Position numbers and translations under genes: made by a program. This document shows, one piece after another, positions 32,725-44,919 of a stretch of 64,000 nucleotides of DNA. The stretch covers positions 1-64,000 of the forward strand of contig FWWN02000668.1 in assembly GCA_900175165.2 (NCBI GenBank). The letters run 5' to 3'. The DNA comes from Rhizomucor pusillus. Lineage: Eukaryota > Mucoromycota > Mucoromycetes > Mucorales > Lichtheimiaceae. The notes beneath the pieces are model-generated. The model was not told the DNA's origin, did not search any database, and saw only the letters and a program-made list of their open reading frames with translations. How positions within the stretch are numbered: position 1 is the stretch's first letter; the number at the start of each line of letters is the position of its first letter.

Positions 32725-32898
32725 ATGGCCTTACCAAACCTCTGGAAGATTTATGCCTCATTTCGCACTCCTGAAGAGGAACGACAATTTTCGCGATCTG
32801 CATTCTTCAAATTCTCAGGCTACATTCTATCCTGTATAGTAATGACCGTGCTGGCATCGCGCACTGTGAACAGCAAGACCAAACTAGTCACTAGTTAA
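32725..32898 (+). CDS. small single-pass membrane protein candidate
   Basis: A 57-codon frame with a good start context (ACAAATGG). The peptide has an amphipathic charged N-terminal half (LWKIYASFRTPEEERQFS), then one hydrophobic helix (FSGYILSCIVMTVLAS) and a short basic tail. This layout is typical of small mitochondrial inner-membrane or ER proteins. No splice sites are needed. Family not recognised; at this length chance is a real alternative. Confidence 0.4.
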   Translation: MALPNLWKIYASFRTPEEERQFSRSAFFKFSGYILSCIVMTVLASRTVNSKTKLVTS

Positions 32899-34261
32899 CA
32901 ACGATGACCTTTGGATTGCGAATTTACTCAACTTAATGTTGCAAGAATGTCACATAAAAAACCAAATTATGTATGAATATACCCATTTATGACTACACAC
33001 ACGCATGTAATCCGATCGTAAATCAATGCATTAAAAAGTATGTTCTGTTTGCATATTTTCAGCGTGGTCTACGAAACCAAATATATACGGCTTTGGTCTT
33101 TCCGTCAATCAGTGTAACTGATTGTTATTTAAATTGGAGGAGGAAAAGAAAATTTTCAAAATTCTGATCAGTTTTCTCGGGCGTCAATGATATTATTTAG
33201 TAGGCGCAAGCATGATATGTCAGCTATTAAGCGGATGTTTTTAATTTGCGTTAGTAACTGTGTGAAACAGAGTGAGCGCGAGTCACATTGAGATATCCAG
33301 GAAATGGGATTGCAAGCGTAGGTGCATTATTCGGTATTCATTCGTTCTTGTACCAGTTATGCGCGTGCTTGCTCGAGTCTAAATGGCTAGTAATATTTGA
33401 TCCTTTCAAAGACAGAGGATCTAAATCCCAGCTTGTAGAACGTAATGTTCAGCATCGAAGCTATCAAAGGCATGGCAAGATATTAATTCGGTGCTACAAG
33501 TGCACTTTTCGATCTTTGCAAAGAGTATTAGTGTGCTTGCTGACATTTCTATCTCGATGTGGACGTGTGTAACTCTACCCCTTCCATTTCTTTCTTCACA
33601 TGTGCTATGTATTATGCGTAGATATGTATAGCTAGGTGGTTGCAGATTTTCGGCATGTCCTTTTCTCTAGAGACAAGCATGGTAATAGATTTAACAAGAT
33701 CATAGAAACTGGCTATGTATTAGCAAAGGTGATTTTGACGCAATTAATCTAATAAAAGGTCTTGTTGTTTCGCCGTTCATTATCGCTCCAAAAAAAGGTA
33801 CTTCTTTAATCGGAGTTGTTAGTTCCCGCAAGCGAATGGTAAGAGGCGATCTTTATTGCAATGAGGGCGTGACATGCTGCGACGCAAATAGGATGATTTT
33901 TATATTTCTGCTACTATATAATTTTCCTTTCACTTCACATGCAGACAGGATAAAAATGATCGACGAGAATTTCCAGGACCTCGGCCGGGTAGCAGTAATC
34001 AGGTGGGGATAAAGTAGGTTGCTCAGGTACAAGGTAGATTCTACCTCAAAAGGGGTATTGTACGACCAAAACGGTTTTGTTCATCAAACGTATTGTACAA
34101 CGCTAACCTTGTGGCAGGATTCGTTGGCTACCAACGGACGCGGGGTTGCAAAAGCGGATTTAAAATGACGGTGGGATTTCCATCCCGTATCGTGATTTAC
34201 ACACACCACTTATTCCAGCAGGCATTTGCGCCCCTTTCTTCCGTTTGCTTTTGCAGCCACG
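32899..34261. other. gene-poor intergenic region
   Basis: 1.36 kb of A/T-leaning sequence ending in the promoter and leader of the aldehyde dehydrogenase gene. A plus frame at 33288-33572 is not supported by motif or splice signals. Confidence 0.4.
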
Positions 34262-36218
34262 ATGGCGACATCCGACTTTTATACCCAAAAGAACTCGATT
34301 CCTGGACTCATTGATGAGCTCCACAAGACCTTCAAAACCGGTAGCGTGTTTGAGCCAAAATAATATCGAAAATGTTGGGTTGATTCTCCAATTAAACTAC
34401 TCTTTGCTCGATCCGTTTAGGTCTTACTAAGGATCTCGCTTTCAGAAAGCAGCAGCTACGAAGCTTGATCCGGTGTATGCAAGAGAACCAAGAACAAATT
34501 ATCGATGCACTGCACAGGGATCTACACAAGCATCGCTTGGAATCCAACATTGGCGAAATTTCGGCCGTCATTGAGGATGCCCTTTACATGATTAAGGTAA
34601 CGATTTATCTGTGAAATTAAGTGATTTCCGAGATATAGCTCACACCAATCATCCAACAGAACGTCGATCGCTTTTCAAAGCCAAAGTATACCAAGAAACG
34701 TTTCCAGATGAACGCTCTTGACAAAACTTACATCCGCAAGGAGCCCAAAGGCGTTGTAGCCGTTCTGGGTGCATGGAACTATCCAATCAACCTTTTGCTG
34801 TTACCAGTTGTTGGTGCGATAGCAGCCGGCTGCTGCGTTGCGATCAAGCCTTCCGAGGTATCTGTTCATACCGCGGAATTACTGGGCCGCATTTTGCCGA
34901 AATACCTCGATCAGCGCGCGTACGTTGTCATCAACGGCGGTGTAGATGAAACAACTATTCTGCTGGACCAGCGACTTGATCATATTTTCTACACCGGCAA
35001 TGGTCGCGTCGGTCGCATTGTTATGACAGCCGCTACTAAGCATCTCGCCTCTGTTACGCTCGAGCTGGGTGGTAAATCGCAAGTATCTTCCTCTTTTTTT
35101 ACATAGTATGCATCTATTAACTCGAGGGAATTTTCAGGCCCGCTGTTGTCACCCCTGATGCGGATATTAACATCACAGCAAACCGACTGATCTGGGGCAA
35201 GTTCTTCAATGCGGGCCAAGTGAGCAGACAATGTTTTATTTCTCTCAGAGAAATATTTTTAACTCAATGAAACAAAATTTTATATTAGACTTGCGTTGCA
35301 CCAGATTACGTGCTCGTATCCAGCGGCCAGGTCGAGCGGCTCATTGTGGCTCTCCGAAAGGTTGTCCGCCAATATTACGGCTCTGATCCTCAAAAGAGTG
35401 CATCATATGGCCGCATCGTCAACACCCGCCAGTTTGACCGTCTCAAGAACCTCTTGGATGCCTACGACAAGAAATCCATCGTTGTCGGTGGTGAAACCGA
35501 CCGCGACGACTTGTACATTGCACCTACTATCGTCTCTCCCGTCGACCCGGACGATCCCAACTTGATGGGTGAGGAAATTTTTGGCCCCATACTGCCTATT
35601 GTTCCTGTTAAGGATATGGATGCTGCCCTCCAAGTTATCAACTCGAGGTACGTAAACTTACCGCAGCGACCCGCGCATCGCTTGTGCTAACTCCTAGACA
35701 CAGGGATTATCCATTGGCTTTGTATGTCTTTGCAGGAAGTGAGAAATCCTACAACTACAGTAAGTAGTCTTCATATTTAATTTTATTATTGCTTGCATCT
35801 CCACTCACGAGCGCATAGTCCTTAACAACACGAACTCTGGCGGTGCGCTCGTGAACGACACGTTGATGCACTTGGTAAGTGGATAGAAATCAAGCTTATT
35901 CGCGAGGTAGTACTAACTAAATGGCTAAAGCAAGAACTCTCGTTGCCATTCGGCGGTATCGGTCCTTCCGGACAAGGCTCATACCACGGCGAAAAGTCCT
36001 TTGATACTTTCACCCACGAGCGCTCGACGATGGTTAAGTCCACTCGCTTTGAAAGCGTCCTGACGGCCAGATACCCACCGTACAACGACGACAAAGGTCT
36101 GGTTCTGAATATGCTGACTTTCCCCATGCCCAACGGCTTCGGAGCCAAGATCAAGTATGTGCTGCGAGCCTGCGCTGCATCTTTCAGAGTCCTCTTTGGA
36201 AAGGAACCCACTGCCTAA
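34262..36218 (+). CDS. HFD1: fatty aldehyde dehydrogenase (ALDH3-like)
   Basis: Eight exons: 34262-34340, 34421-34596, 34660-35078, 35138-35219, 35289-35647, 35704-35759, 35819-35874 and 35931-36218 (504 residues). ALDH3-type motifs include [51 protein letters not shown], the catalytic Glu220 in LELGGKSP, the nucleophile Cys254 in [19 protein letters not shown] and [16 protein letters not shown]. The codons for K-S-P of the invariant GGKSP are split by an intron that must start with GC (GCAAGT at 35079). The C-terminus ([21 protein letters not shown]) is amphipathic to hydrophobic and could attach to a membrane, as in fungal Hfd1. It oxidises long-chain fatty aldehydes, for example from sphingolipid breakdown. 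Confidence 0.95.
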
Positions 36219-36604
36219 AAGAAAGGGGGGGGCAGCAACAATAATTTAATCGGAATTGTTAGCGGCGGACGCGACGCTAAACAACCGCAAGTCCGTTCAT
36301 TTATCTTTTAATTCCACACACACACGCACACCACTTGAGATATATATTTATTTAGACCTTTTCATAATCTTTCTCTCTCTTAGTAGCTGCTGCAGCTGCT
36401 GCAGCTGCTGCTCTATTATTTTATTCGATCCTTTCTCCTCCTCCGCTCTTTGATTTTCTTACCTATATCTTTATCTTTTTCTTTACTCGCTATCTTCCAT
36501 TATATGGCCCTTTCCCGCCCACTCCCCTTCTTGCAACTCTGGCGTGGTTTAAATTACTTTATACAACAATAATATGGACCGACAAAGTTAATTCTATCAG
36601 TTTT
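36219..36604. other. intergenic between convergent genes
   Basis: 386 bp of 3' flank, rich in CA, CT and CTG simple sequence, between the aldehyde dehydrogenase and the HSF gene. No gene. Confidence 0.5.
36385..36412. repeat. CTG/CAG-rich simple repeat
   Basis: Interrupted AGCTGCTGC triplets in the non-coding 3' flank of the aldehyde dehydrogenase gene. Confidence 0.8.
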
Positions 36605-37663
36605 TCATACTACAAAAGATCTCGGACGGCGTTGTTGCTGCTGTCGCTGTGGCAGCTGCTGCTGAGCAGAAAGAGGAGGGGTTGTGGGGACCTTGCTGCC
36701 ATCCCACATGAGGTTGTTTGGATCGAGTTGGAAGCTAGGAGCCGGACTAGGTGGAAGCGGTGTGTTGAGGGCGACTTGGAAAGATGCGGGCGACAAGCAA
36801 GCGGGCGAGTTATCACCACTGAGATCAAACAGCTGGTTCAGGGACAGCCCTTGTCGTTCCGCTAGCTGGGAGAGTAAAAATTGCTGCTGGCTTTGCATTT
36901 TGCGGGTTTCTTCAAACCCTTGCAATAGGTTTGAGAAGTTCTCTTCGAGTGCTTGAAACTGCCGCTGCAGGTCCGACTGGGAGATTTGAAGCGTCGAGCA
37001 GGCTATCTGAAAGTCTCCTGCCTCCCGCCGCAGCGTTTCAGAGTCCATTGTCTTGCGCCGAATATCTCGCAGAAGATCTGGTCGCTCGCGTTGGAACTTG
37101 GCGTGTGAAAACTCCCAGATCTCGTTCTCATTACCACGCTGCCCTCGCGCGGACTTGTTCACTTTATGGAACCCATACCTGTTTTCGAGACCTTTAGTGT
37201 ACGATATTTGTATTATTCTTAGGAGGAGGTTTTCCTTACATGTTTAACAGACGCACAAAGCTGGAAAAGTTTCCATGCTTAAAGTATTCCGGTAGAACTT
37301 GATCTGAAAACCTTTTGATATTTCGAATAAAAAATGATGTACCGTTAGGACTCCAGTAAATCAAATTCTGGTGCCGAGGATCATTTATCAAACTATTTAT
37401 GCACGAAGATTTGTTAACAAAAAATCTCCTCACATCTGAACCATCAACATTTACTTGTAGAGTTTGTTTATAAAGGAGCTGACACCTCTCTTTGTCGCTT
37501 TGCTTGCTCGTCGCTGCTCGTTTTCGCTGCTCGAGGCGGATGCTAGATCACTCGGAACAAACAACGATCCGTCCGACGCTCTGTGAAGCGACTGTGTATC
37601 CGATAGATTGACAAAAGTTAAAAAGTCTGGATTGATGTCCAAGTAATCCAAATTATTAGACAT
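36605..37663 (-). CDS. heat shock factor-type transcription factor
   Basis: Exons 37663-37455, 37392-37240 and 37178-36605, 311 residues. The HSF DNA-binding domain spans about 60-155 across all three exons: [56 protein letters not shown], then IWEFSHAKFQRERPDLL. This is the winged helix-turn-helix that binds nGAAn repeats; the recognition helix is [13 protein letters not shown]. A coiled coil follows (ETLRREAGDFQIACSTLQ, LQRQFQALEENFSNLLQGF) that would form the trimer. The C-terminus is Pro/Gln-rich (PLPPSPAPSFQ, QQQLPQRQQQQRR), as in activation regions. At 311 residues it is short for Hsf1, so it may be one of several HSF paralogues. No response-regulator domain (Skn7) is present. Confidence 0.92.
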
Positions 37664-37859
37664 CCTTTCTTATGTGCCAAAAGAAATAAGAAGGAAGAAG
37701 GGTGGGGGGACGAGGCGGGAGAAAGACTCATGAAGGGAATAAGGCAGGTTTTTCCACTCCCCCCAATCTGAGCTTACGGTGGCGTGATGTCTCAGTTGTC
37801 AAAGGGTCCAACAATCGGGTAACCAAAGCCTTAGTCAGAAATGAAGCCATTGCATTTAT

Positions 37860-40800
37860 CTAATGAATCTTATTAGTATTGTTTTGGGATACAGGTCCTT
37901 GCGGTGACAATGCTGGTGGCGGCGGTGGCTGCGGCGCTGGTGGCCGTTGTTCTATAAACTGCTGTAACGTTTGCTGCGTTGCATTAGAGTGATGCTGTGG
38001 TCCATTCAATCCTGTCGGCTGTTTACTTGCAGTGCTTCTTGTAAGATTGATACTCTGATGTGGTGGGCGAGTATCAGTATCGATAGAAGGAATGTTCGCC
38101 ATTGGAAACGGGGGATAAAAATAAAACGGTCGCTGCGGGGTGGCTGTAGGATGCGATAGGTTCACTGGTGGATGAGACAATGCTGGCCGTGAAGTTGAAG
38201 GTGCAATAGGTCGGGGATACATCGCTGTTGTCGAGGTTGATGACAGCGATGGTAGCGATACGGGATTAGAAACTACAGAAGGCGGAGGTCCTTGCGGGCG
38301 GATATCAGTATTAGTCCCCAGCTGCGGGTGGAGAGGAGGAAAAGATGCCGGAATAAAAGGCCGTGAGGCAGATTCCTGCTGCCTCGTTCCTGGCGGCTGC
38401 TGTGTATTTTGTGTTTGGATGGGACGCATTAGACGTACAGGCATATTGGCATGTGATTGTGTGCCTTCCGCCGGTGGAGCGATGATAGGATAAACACCGT
38501 ATTTTTGAAAAATTGCACGCGCAAGCTCTTCAACCGTGTTCACTCTGGGTAGCTCTGGTATCCGCTGTTGGAAGTTGGTATTCGTGGATGCAGGCCTTTC
38601 GTTGGGATGGCCAAGTCCATTCAGAGCCGGAAGTGGCAAGTTTGGATTGTTCTGTGGCGCCTTCTTTGGCCTTCCTCGCTTTTTTGGTTGTTGTTGCTGC
38701 TGCTGCATATGATGTTGGACGTACGGCTGCTGGAAGCGCGTTGTGCTCACCATCTGGTTGTTCTGCAAGGGTGGTGTTGATAATGGAGGTACAGTTGCCG
38801 AAGTCTGCGTTATAGCGCTGGTAACAGCTGCTGCAGGTAGAATAAAAGGTTTTTGTCTGAAATCTTCATCCTCAGTAACGGTTTCTTTATCCGACTCGCC
38901 AGCGCTATCTTGTACATATGATGTATCCGATTGCAGTGACTCGGGAGATCCAGAAGTACCAGGAACTAGCTCTTCCAGCCCTTTCTTCTTGGCAATTCCT
39001 TTCTTTTTGGTCTTTTTCGCAGTCGGTTCATCGGCAAAACCATAGTAATTCTAATATTTCAACCGTAAGTTGCTTTGCATAGCATATATGTTTATGTGTA
39101 ACCACTTACCACAGGCGCCCGCTTTCTTCGCTGACCTCGTCCTAGTTCTTCCTTCTCTTGCTGCATTTCTTTCAACTTTTCAGCCTTTTGTTTCAGATAA
39201 TTCGACCAAAAATCTTCTTGTTTTTGATCTGCTTCCTGTGATTCCTCTATCGGTAGCTCCTCCCCCTTCTTGTCAAGGCTCCATACTTTGGCGAATGCAA
39301 AAGACTGCTTTGACTGTTCAGCTTCTTGATCTGTTTCCTTATCTTGTTCGGTTGTAGCTTGGCTTCTGTCCAAAAGGTCGTCGACAGCCGCAGAATCATA
39401 CACGATATCTTCTGAGCTATCCTCTTCAAACAACGCCTGGGCGCCAAATTTCAAGATGCTCTCCACATCCAAATCCTCGATGCTCTCTTCCTCCATCGTC
39501 TCGACAATCAAGTGATCCAGCATCATCTTCTTTTTGGCCATTTGCGCAATTTTTTCTTCCACAGAGTATCGTGTCATAAACTTGAGAATAAGCACGGGCT
39601 TCTTTTGGCCAATGCGGTAAGCTCGACCGGCTGCTTGCATATCAGAGTGCGGATTGTAATCAAAATCCCACATGATAACTGTATCGGCTGTTGCAAGATT
39701 GATGCCAACGCCGCCGGCTCTCGTCGTTAGCAAGAACACAAATACGTCTGAATCCGGAGCATTGAATCGGTCGATACTGTCTGCTCGTTGTATGCCCGCC
39801 GTCTCTCCATCGATTCTTTCGTATTTGTAACCTTCTGCTGCTAGGTAATCCTCGAGTACGTTCAAAGTAAGCTTCATTGTCGAAAAAATTAGCACACGGT
39901 GGCCGTCCTTCTTGAGTTTGGGTAGCATCTGATGCAATACTTGAAGTTTTGATGATGCTTCGATCAAGGCTTTGTGAATAGCTGCTGCGTTCGGTTGCTG
40001 CATTTCGACACCGTCAATCAAATATGGATGGTTCAAAGCTTTACGCAGTTGCATCAGCGTGTTGCTGAGACTCTTTTTGCTATTCTTATTGTTCTTGTTA
40101 TCATTACTGATCAATGCCGCGTAGGAGATCATATTCTTTTCCAGGATGTCTTTGCAGACTTCCTTTTGCAGAGGGGTCATTGTGACCGGCACAATGATCT
40201 CTGCTTTGGGTGGAAGCTTGCCTCGCAAAACCAGTTCTTTAGTCCTTCGCAAAAAGTATGGCCTGAGTTCATCGTGCAACTCTTTGACCAAGTCCTTGTT
40301 AAGATCACTGTATTTCTTTTCGAGGTCTTCAACGTCCTTGAATCTATTTGGATCGATAAAGTGCATGATATTCATCAACTCCCGCACGTTATTCTGCAAC
40401 GGGGTTCCTTTAATGGTGTAAATATGACGTTTTGCGCAACATTTTCTGAATAGTTTACTCACCTGTCATCAACACTGTGTGACTGAACTCCAAGTGTTGC
40501 AGCTTCTTGAACAGTGAACTGGCATCACTCTTGAGTCTCTGACCTTCGTCAACGATGAGTGCTGGCCAATATGGAAGTCGGTGGAACAATCCTTTATCTT
40601 TGAGCACAGATTCGTATGTCATGATCACAGCGTGGCACTTGATTTGATCATAATTGTGCACTCCTCGGAAAATCTCATAGTCGCGTGCATACTGCAAGGA
40701 CCTGGCCGAGCCATGGTAAGGTACAACGACCATATCTGGCGCCCAGGTTTCGAATTCACGTAGCCAATTTGAAGTTGTGCTGTTCGGAACCACAAGAACA

Positions 40801-43447
40801 AAAGGATAGATAGAGAATCGATGGACAAGATAGTAAAGGAAACTGATTACTTGCACAGTTTTACCTAGACATATACTTAGCAATAGAACGATCGCAGGTA
40901 CTAACTTTTTACCTACCGAGACCCATGTCGTCAGCTAGGACACAAGGAGAATCTCGTTCCCACTGATATATTAACCAGCTTGAAAATTATAACAGCATTG
41001 CTAAGTCCAATTAATCCGCACAGATAAAAAACGTTATTCTGAATATTTACTTGAGACCATCAAGTTGATGCGGGAAGAGTTCACCTCCAGTGATGAAATC
41101 AGGCTGTTTCCGAAGTTCGTGCCGTCGGTACTCTTCCGCTGTAGCTACTTGTCTAACTTCTTTGATCTTGGTTGCTATTTTGTACGGTGGTTTCAGTTGC
41201 CATCCCTTGATGTATTTCGAGAAAGCTATCGCAAATGCTGGATAGAGCTTGGAGTCTTTAGCTGGAGGGTCATCCCAACATACTATATTCACACCGTTTA
41301 GTCAACCAAAAAAGTTCTTGAGAAAATATTTAATTAATAAACAATACCATCTTCGTAGGATCTTGAAGCATATTTTACAAGAACACGGTCAACAGTATCG
41401 ATGCTATCAGTTTTGATCACGTTTCCGTGGTGGTCTTGTGCTTCCAAAATGCGATCAATAGTAATCCAAGATTTGGGAATAGCATCTTCGTAACTTTGGG
41501 ACTTGGTAAATACAGCTTTGGTGCAGTAATACCGGTGTATCGTGGGCGACACTGCAGCACACCACGCTTCCGGCACCCAAGTTGAGTGTCTATATGATTC
41601 ATCCTTCCATTTGACCAACAATTCTCTCGGTTTCGCCGTTTCATCATCAAAAAACTTGGATCGATCCTCGGGATCTTTAGCCGAACGCCATGCCATGATC
41701 TTTTCGGGCTGTCCGTAGATGATACATTCTGGGCAGTGCCATTCTTTGCCACACACTGATTTATCTTTTCGTAGTTCTTCAGGGATATTCTTCAAAAGTG
41801 TATCGCTGACATGCGGAAAGTCAGGAAGGCAGTCGTAGTGATAAGTTCTGGTACATCTGCGGCAGCGGAACAATAGGCAGTTCTCGTCCTCTTGCTGATA
41901 TGTAATTTCGGGTTGTGTATCCACTTCCGTGTTGTCTTCTGCTGCAGGCTTATCATTCGTCATTTTGACAGTGACTTTAGTTCGTTGATCAGGTTTACCG
42001 CATACAATACATAGCGGTAATGCCGTGGGATCTTTCTGCCGTCGTTCTTCAACTTCTCGGAAACAAAGCGTACATTGATACTGTAACTTCTTTTCTTCGC
42101 CCTTAATAAGCTGATTTCTAAGTCTCAACTTCGCACTCTTTTTAGATGAAGTATTGCAGCTTTCGTGCGCGGCTGCGCTGCATGTCAGACATAGCAGCAA
42201 TCGTCCTTGCATCTCCCGCACCTCGGCTTTCGTCATGACGAATGGATCGCCATCATCGTCGCTATCGCGCATCTTATCCGTCAATAATCTGGCTGGTGGT
42301 CCATTTGGGTATCCTGGCGATTCACATCGAAGGCAATTGATCCAGTGTGCATTCATAACATTTCGCGAATATTGATCAATGTCCTCAAAAACACCGTCTG
42401 AACGCCTGAACGGTGTATTTTTGAACGCTTCTAAATTCTTGTCTTGAGCGCTGCTCTTTCGTGCATCAAGATTCTGATGGTAATGAATTTTGGGCACAGG
42501 ACGGATTCTCCTCTGTTTTCTAGGCCGCTCATCGTCGTCATCCGTCTCCATTGCTACATCTTTCTGAGATGGACGTTTTGGCTTCCTCGCATATTCATCA
42601 TCTGAATCTAACGCTGCTTTTTGGATTGATCTCGTGGATCGTCGAACATCCACTTCAAAACTGCTCGCCGTAGTTTCCCGTTCCTTTCGGCGTGAAGATG
42701 CTCTCTGCGATACAATAAACTTTTCATCGCTAGTCTCTGATTCAATTGCTTCATATTCACAATCGGGTATATTAGATGCTCCGAAGCGTTCTACCGTTTT
42801 CTGTTGTTTCTCATTCGTCTTGTCCGTCCACGGTTTCCCCTCTGCACCGCTACTGCTGCCAGAAGCAGAACTCGCATCTTCTTTGCTCGAAGGCTCAGAG
42901 TCGGTATCCATATCCGACCGACTAGTTTGTCCTTCATCCACAAAATCACTGTCTGATGACTCTTGCTCTTCTCCAGCGTTCAATAGATATTGGTGCTCGT
43001 ACGCCTCCATCAGTCCGCCGTCAACTCTGCGCATAATCCGAGGAGTTTCCTGTATCATCAAGCCATTAACAATCAAGCGGCAGCTTTAACGTGAACTATG
43101 TATATATGTTACCTCTGACTGCGATCCATCTTTCCACTCGACAGTGTACGTAACACGACCTGTGCCCGTTATATTCCTGTCAATGATAGCTTTCACTGCA
43201 CCGTGCGCCTGGACTTTTATTCTCGCTTCCACATCGCTGTAGAATTCTTCTTCAGAGTCGCTGCTGGGCACGGAGAAGATTGGAGAAAGTACTTTTCGAT
43301 CAATCACGACCGCGCTTGACACGAGCCATTTTGAATAAATAAGCTAATCAAATGGATCAGTGTCACTTTTCAGTTCGAGTATACATGCAGCGTACGTACA
43401 CTTTCCGGTATAGTTTTTACCGTGCGATCTGGCAAAGACTGTGCCAT
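37860..43447 (-). CDS. Mi-2/CHD-like SNF2 chromatin remodeler
   Basis: Eight exons: 43447-43400, 43343-43113, 43049-41348, 41282-41051, 40978-40917, 40864-40463, 40407-39110 and 39050-37860 (1721 residues). The first 48-nt exon is inferred because the next frame has no ATG. An acidic N-terminal region with scattered basic patches leads to Cys-rich fingers (CIVCGKPDQ, CLLFRCRRCTRTYHYDC, WHCPEC: a PHD). A chromodomain follows (RELLVKWKDESYRHSTWVPE). The ATPase has FPHQLDGLNWLIYQWE, DDMGLGKTVQ (Walker A, rebuilt over two introns), LIVDEGQRLKSD (DEGQ box), MTGTPLQNN, and the second lobe RAGGVGINLATADTVI and QAAGRAYRIGQ. The C-terminus is Gln/Pro-rich with an AT-hook (KKRGRPKKA). Overall closest to the fungal Mi-2/Mit1 type that moves nucleosomes in repressive chromatin. 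Confidence 0.93.
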
Positions 43448-43809
43448 GTTCTGCGCGGCAGAAAAAATAAAAAAAAAAGAGAGGTCGAGGTTGGAGGAGG
43501 AAATTGTTTTCAGAGAATCGCGAAGTTGTCGCTGAGTATTCCATTGTGGTCCCGCAGCAACAGCAGCGCTACTTTGCTTATCGTCTTCCCAACTTTAGAT
43601 GAAAAGTGTATGACCTCAAACCGAAAATGATCCGGTATATTTAGAGCGTCCACAGAGATTTATACGCGATATTGCATTCGAGATAAGCAATTTTTGCTTG
43701 ATTTGTGCTATTGTCCTACTCAATTCTAATAGTTGAATACTGCATCAGACAGGAAATTAACAATATGAAGACGGACTCCTTTGTTATTAAATTTTATTGA
43801 CATTTATTA
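43448..43809. other. intergenic
   Basis: About 360 bp upstream of the remodeler gene. AATAAA-type signals near 43795-43808 (minus strand) would fit the 3' end of a minus-strand transcript from 44136. Nothing else seen. Confidence 0.4.
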
Positions 43810-44136
43810 TTATAATCTGTGGTGTTGGTAGATCACAACGAACTCACGGCACCTTTTGATGACAGCAGGCAAATGCATAGCAAGTGATAGTAATCCTCGA
43901 TCACCACGTTGACTAACAGCTCTGCAAGGAATATCCCTCTCCGTAGTATTTCGATGGTTGGATCTTGCACGGTGCTGGTCGATTATGATATTATTACTCA
44001 CTTTTCTTTTCCTTTTTGAGAATACGAATGCTTCCGCTTCGTTAACTTTCGTCTTCTTTTCATATTTCCCTGAATTAAATAAGATATCCAGATAAGCTGC
44101 ACAAAGACAGAGTTTGTGTAAACAGTTTGCTGCCAT
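43810..44136 (-). CDS. hypothetical protein, doubtful
   Basis: A 108-codon ATG-initiated frame followed at once by AATAAA motifs on the same strand, which suggests a transcript end. The peptide has a Lys/Arg-rich patch (SKRKRK) at about residue 40 and no recognised domain. A GTGAGT after that patch could be a donor, but no acceptor gives a longer frame. It is divergent from the small plus-strand ORF at 44219. It may be a chance frame. Confidence 0.3.
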   Translation of the reverse strand: MAANCLHKLCLCAAYLDILFNSGKYEKKTKVNEAEAFVFSKRKRKVSNNIIIDQHRARSNHRNTTERDIPCRAVSQRGDRGLLSLAMHLPAVIKRCREFVVIYQHHRL

Positions 44137-44218
44137 TGTTCATATCAATCAATCAATATGCTTCTATCAGATCAGGGATGATAGAAGTCCGTTTCACTCT
44201 CCTTTTCCTCTTTTGCCT

Positions 44219-44533
44219 ATGCAAAGGGCGGGCGTTGGAGCCGATGGCGTAGTTACAGAAAGGGTTTTGTACTTTTTTCTTTTGATGAAAGAGGATAATA
44301 AACATCTATGGCTTCCTTATTTCGACTTGCTCAGTGATGATCACGGAACAATCTACTCGCATGCCATAGAGATCGCGCCTTGTGTCGTCCGTCTGATGAT
44401 CTGCTACGACGGCGCGTCTTGCCCTACTGTGCTTCTTCCAGTCAAAACGGATGAGCTGACTTCCGTGTCAACTCCTGATGACCTCTTAGAGCTGCCCATA
44501 CGTGGCATAGGGAAAAATTCCTTGATACTGTAG
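44219..44533 (+). CDS. hypothetical protein, 104 residues
   Basis: Single-exon frame from the ATG at 44219 to the TAG at 44531. The peptide looks like a small compact protein (FFLLMKEDNKHLWLPYFDLL, then CVVRLMICYDG, then DDLLELPIRG). The open frame extends upstream through a non-conserved leader. No family recognised. It lies 390 bp upstream of the SHPRH-like gene in the same direction and could also be an unlinked remnant. Confidence 0.4.
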   Translation: MQRAGVGADGVVTERVLYFFLLMKEDNKHLWLPYFDLLSDDHGTIYSHAIEIAPCVVRLMICYDGASCPTVLLPVKTDELTSVSTPDDLLELPIRGIGKNSLIL

Positions 44534-44919
44534 AATGCGTCCTTTATTGTATTTCCCAAATCATCGCATATTATAGATCTTTAAATTAGTAACAGAATGG
44601 ACTGACATAGGCTCATCAGCTGCATGACCATGTTCGCCACAATTATCCATGATTTAAAGATTGAAATACATTACTGCGAGGCCAATGGAAAAAGTTACTA
44701 AAGTGCAGCTGCATTCTGCTAACGTCATATCCAAATCCGCGCGAGAACGGTGCTCATTCCTAACATTTGGTAATAATATCGCAATGCAAGCGTCTTATAT
44801 GCTTCCATGAGATGTACGGCTTGGCAGCTTACGTAGATCAGTTAGAAAAAAAGAAAGCCCATGCGCATTTCTGAAATTTGCGGTATCTCGTATCTCGGAA
44901 CAGATTTAAAGCACAGAAA
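44534..44919. other. intergenic, promoter side of SHPRH-like gene
   Basis: 386 bp without a gene; the open frame upstream of the SHPRH ATG starts only with TTG. Confidence 0.5.
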
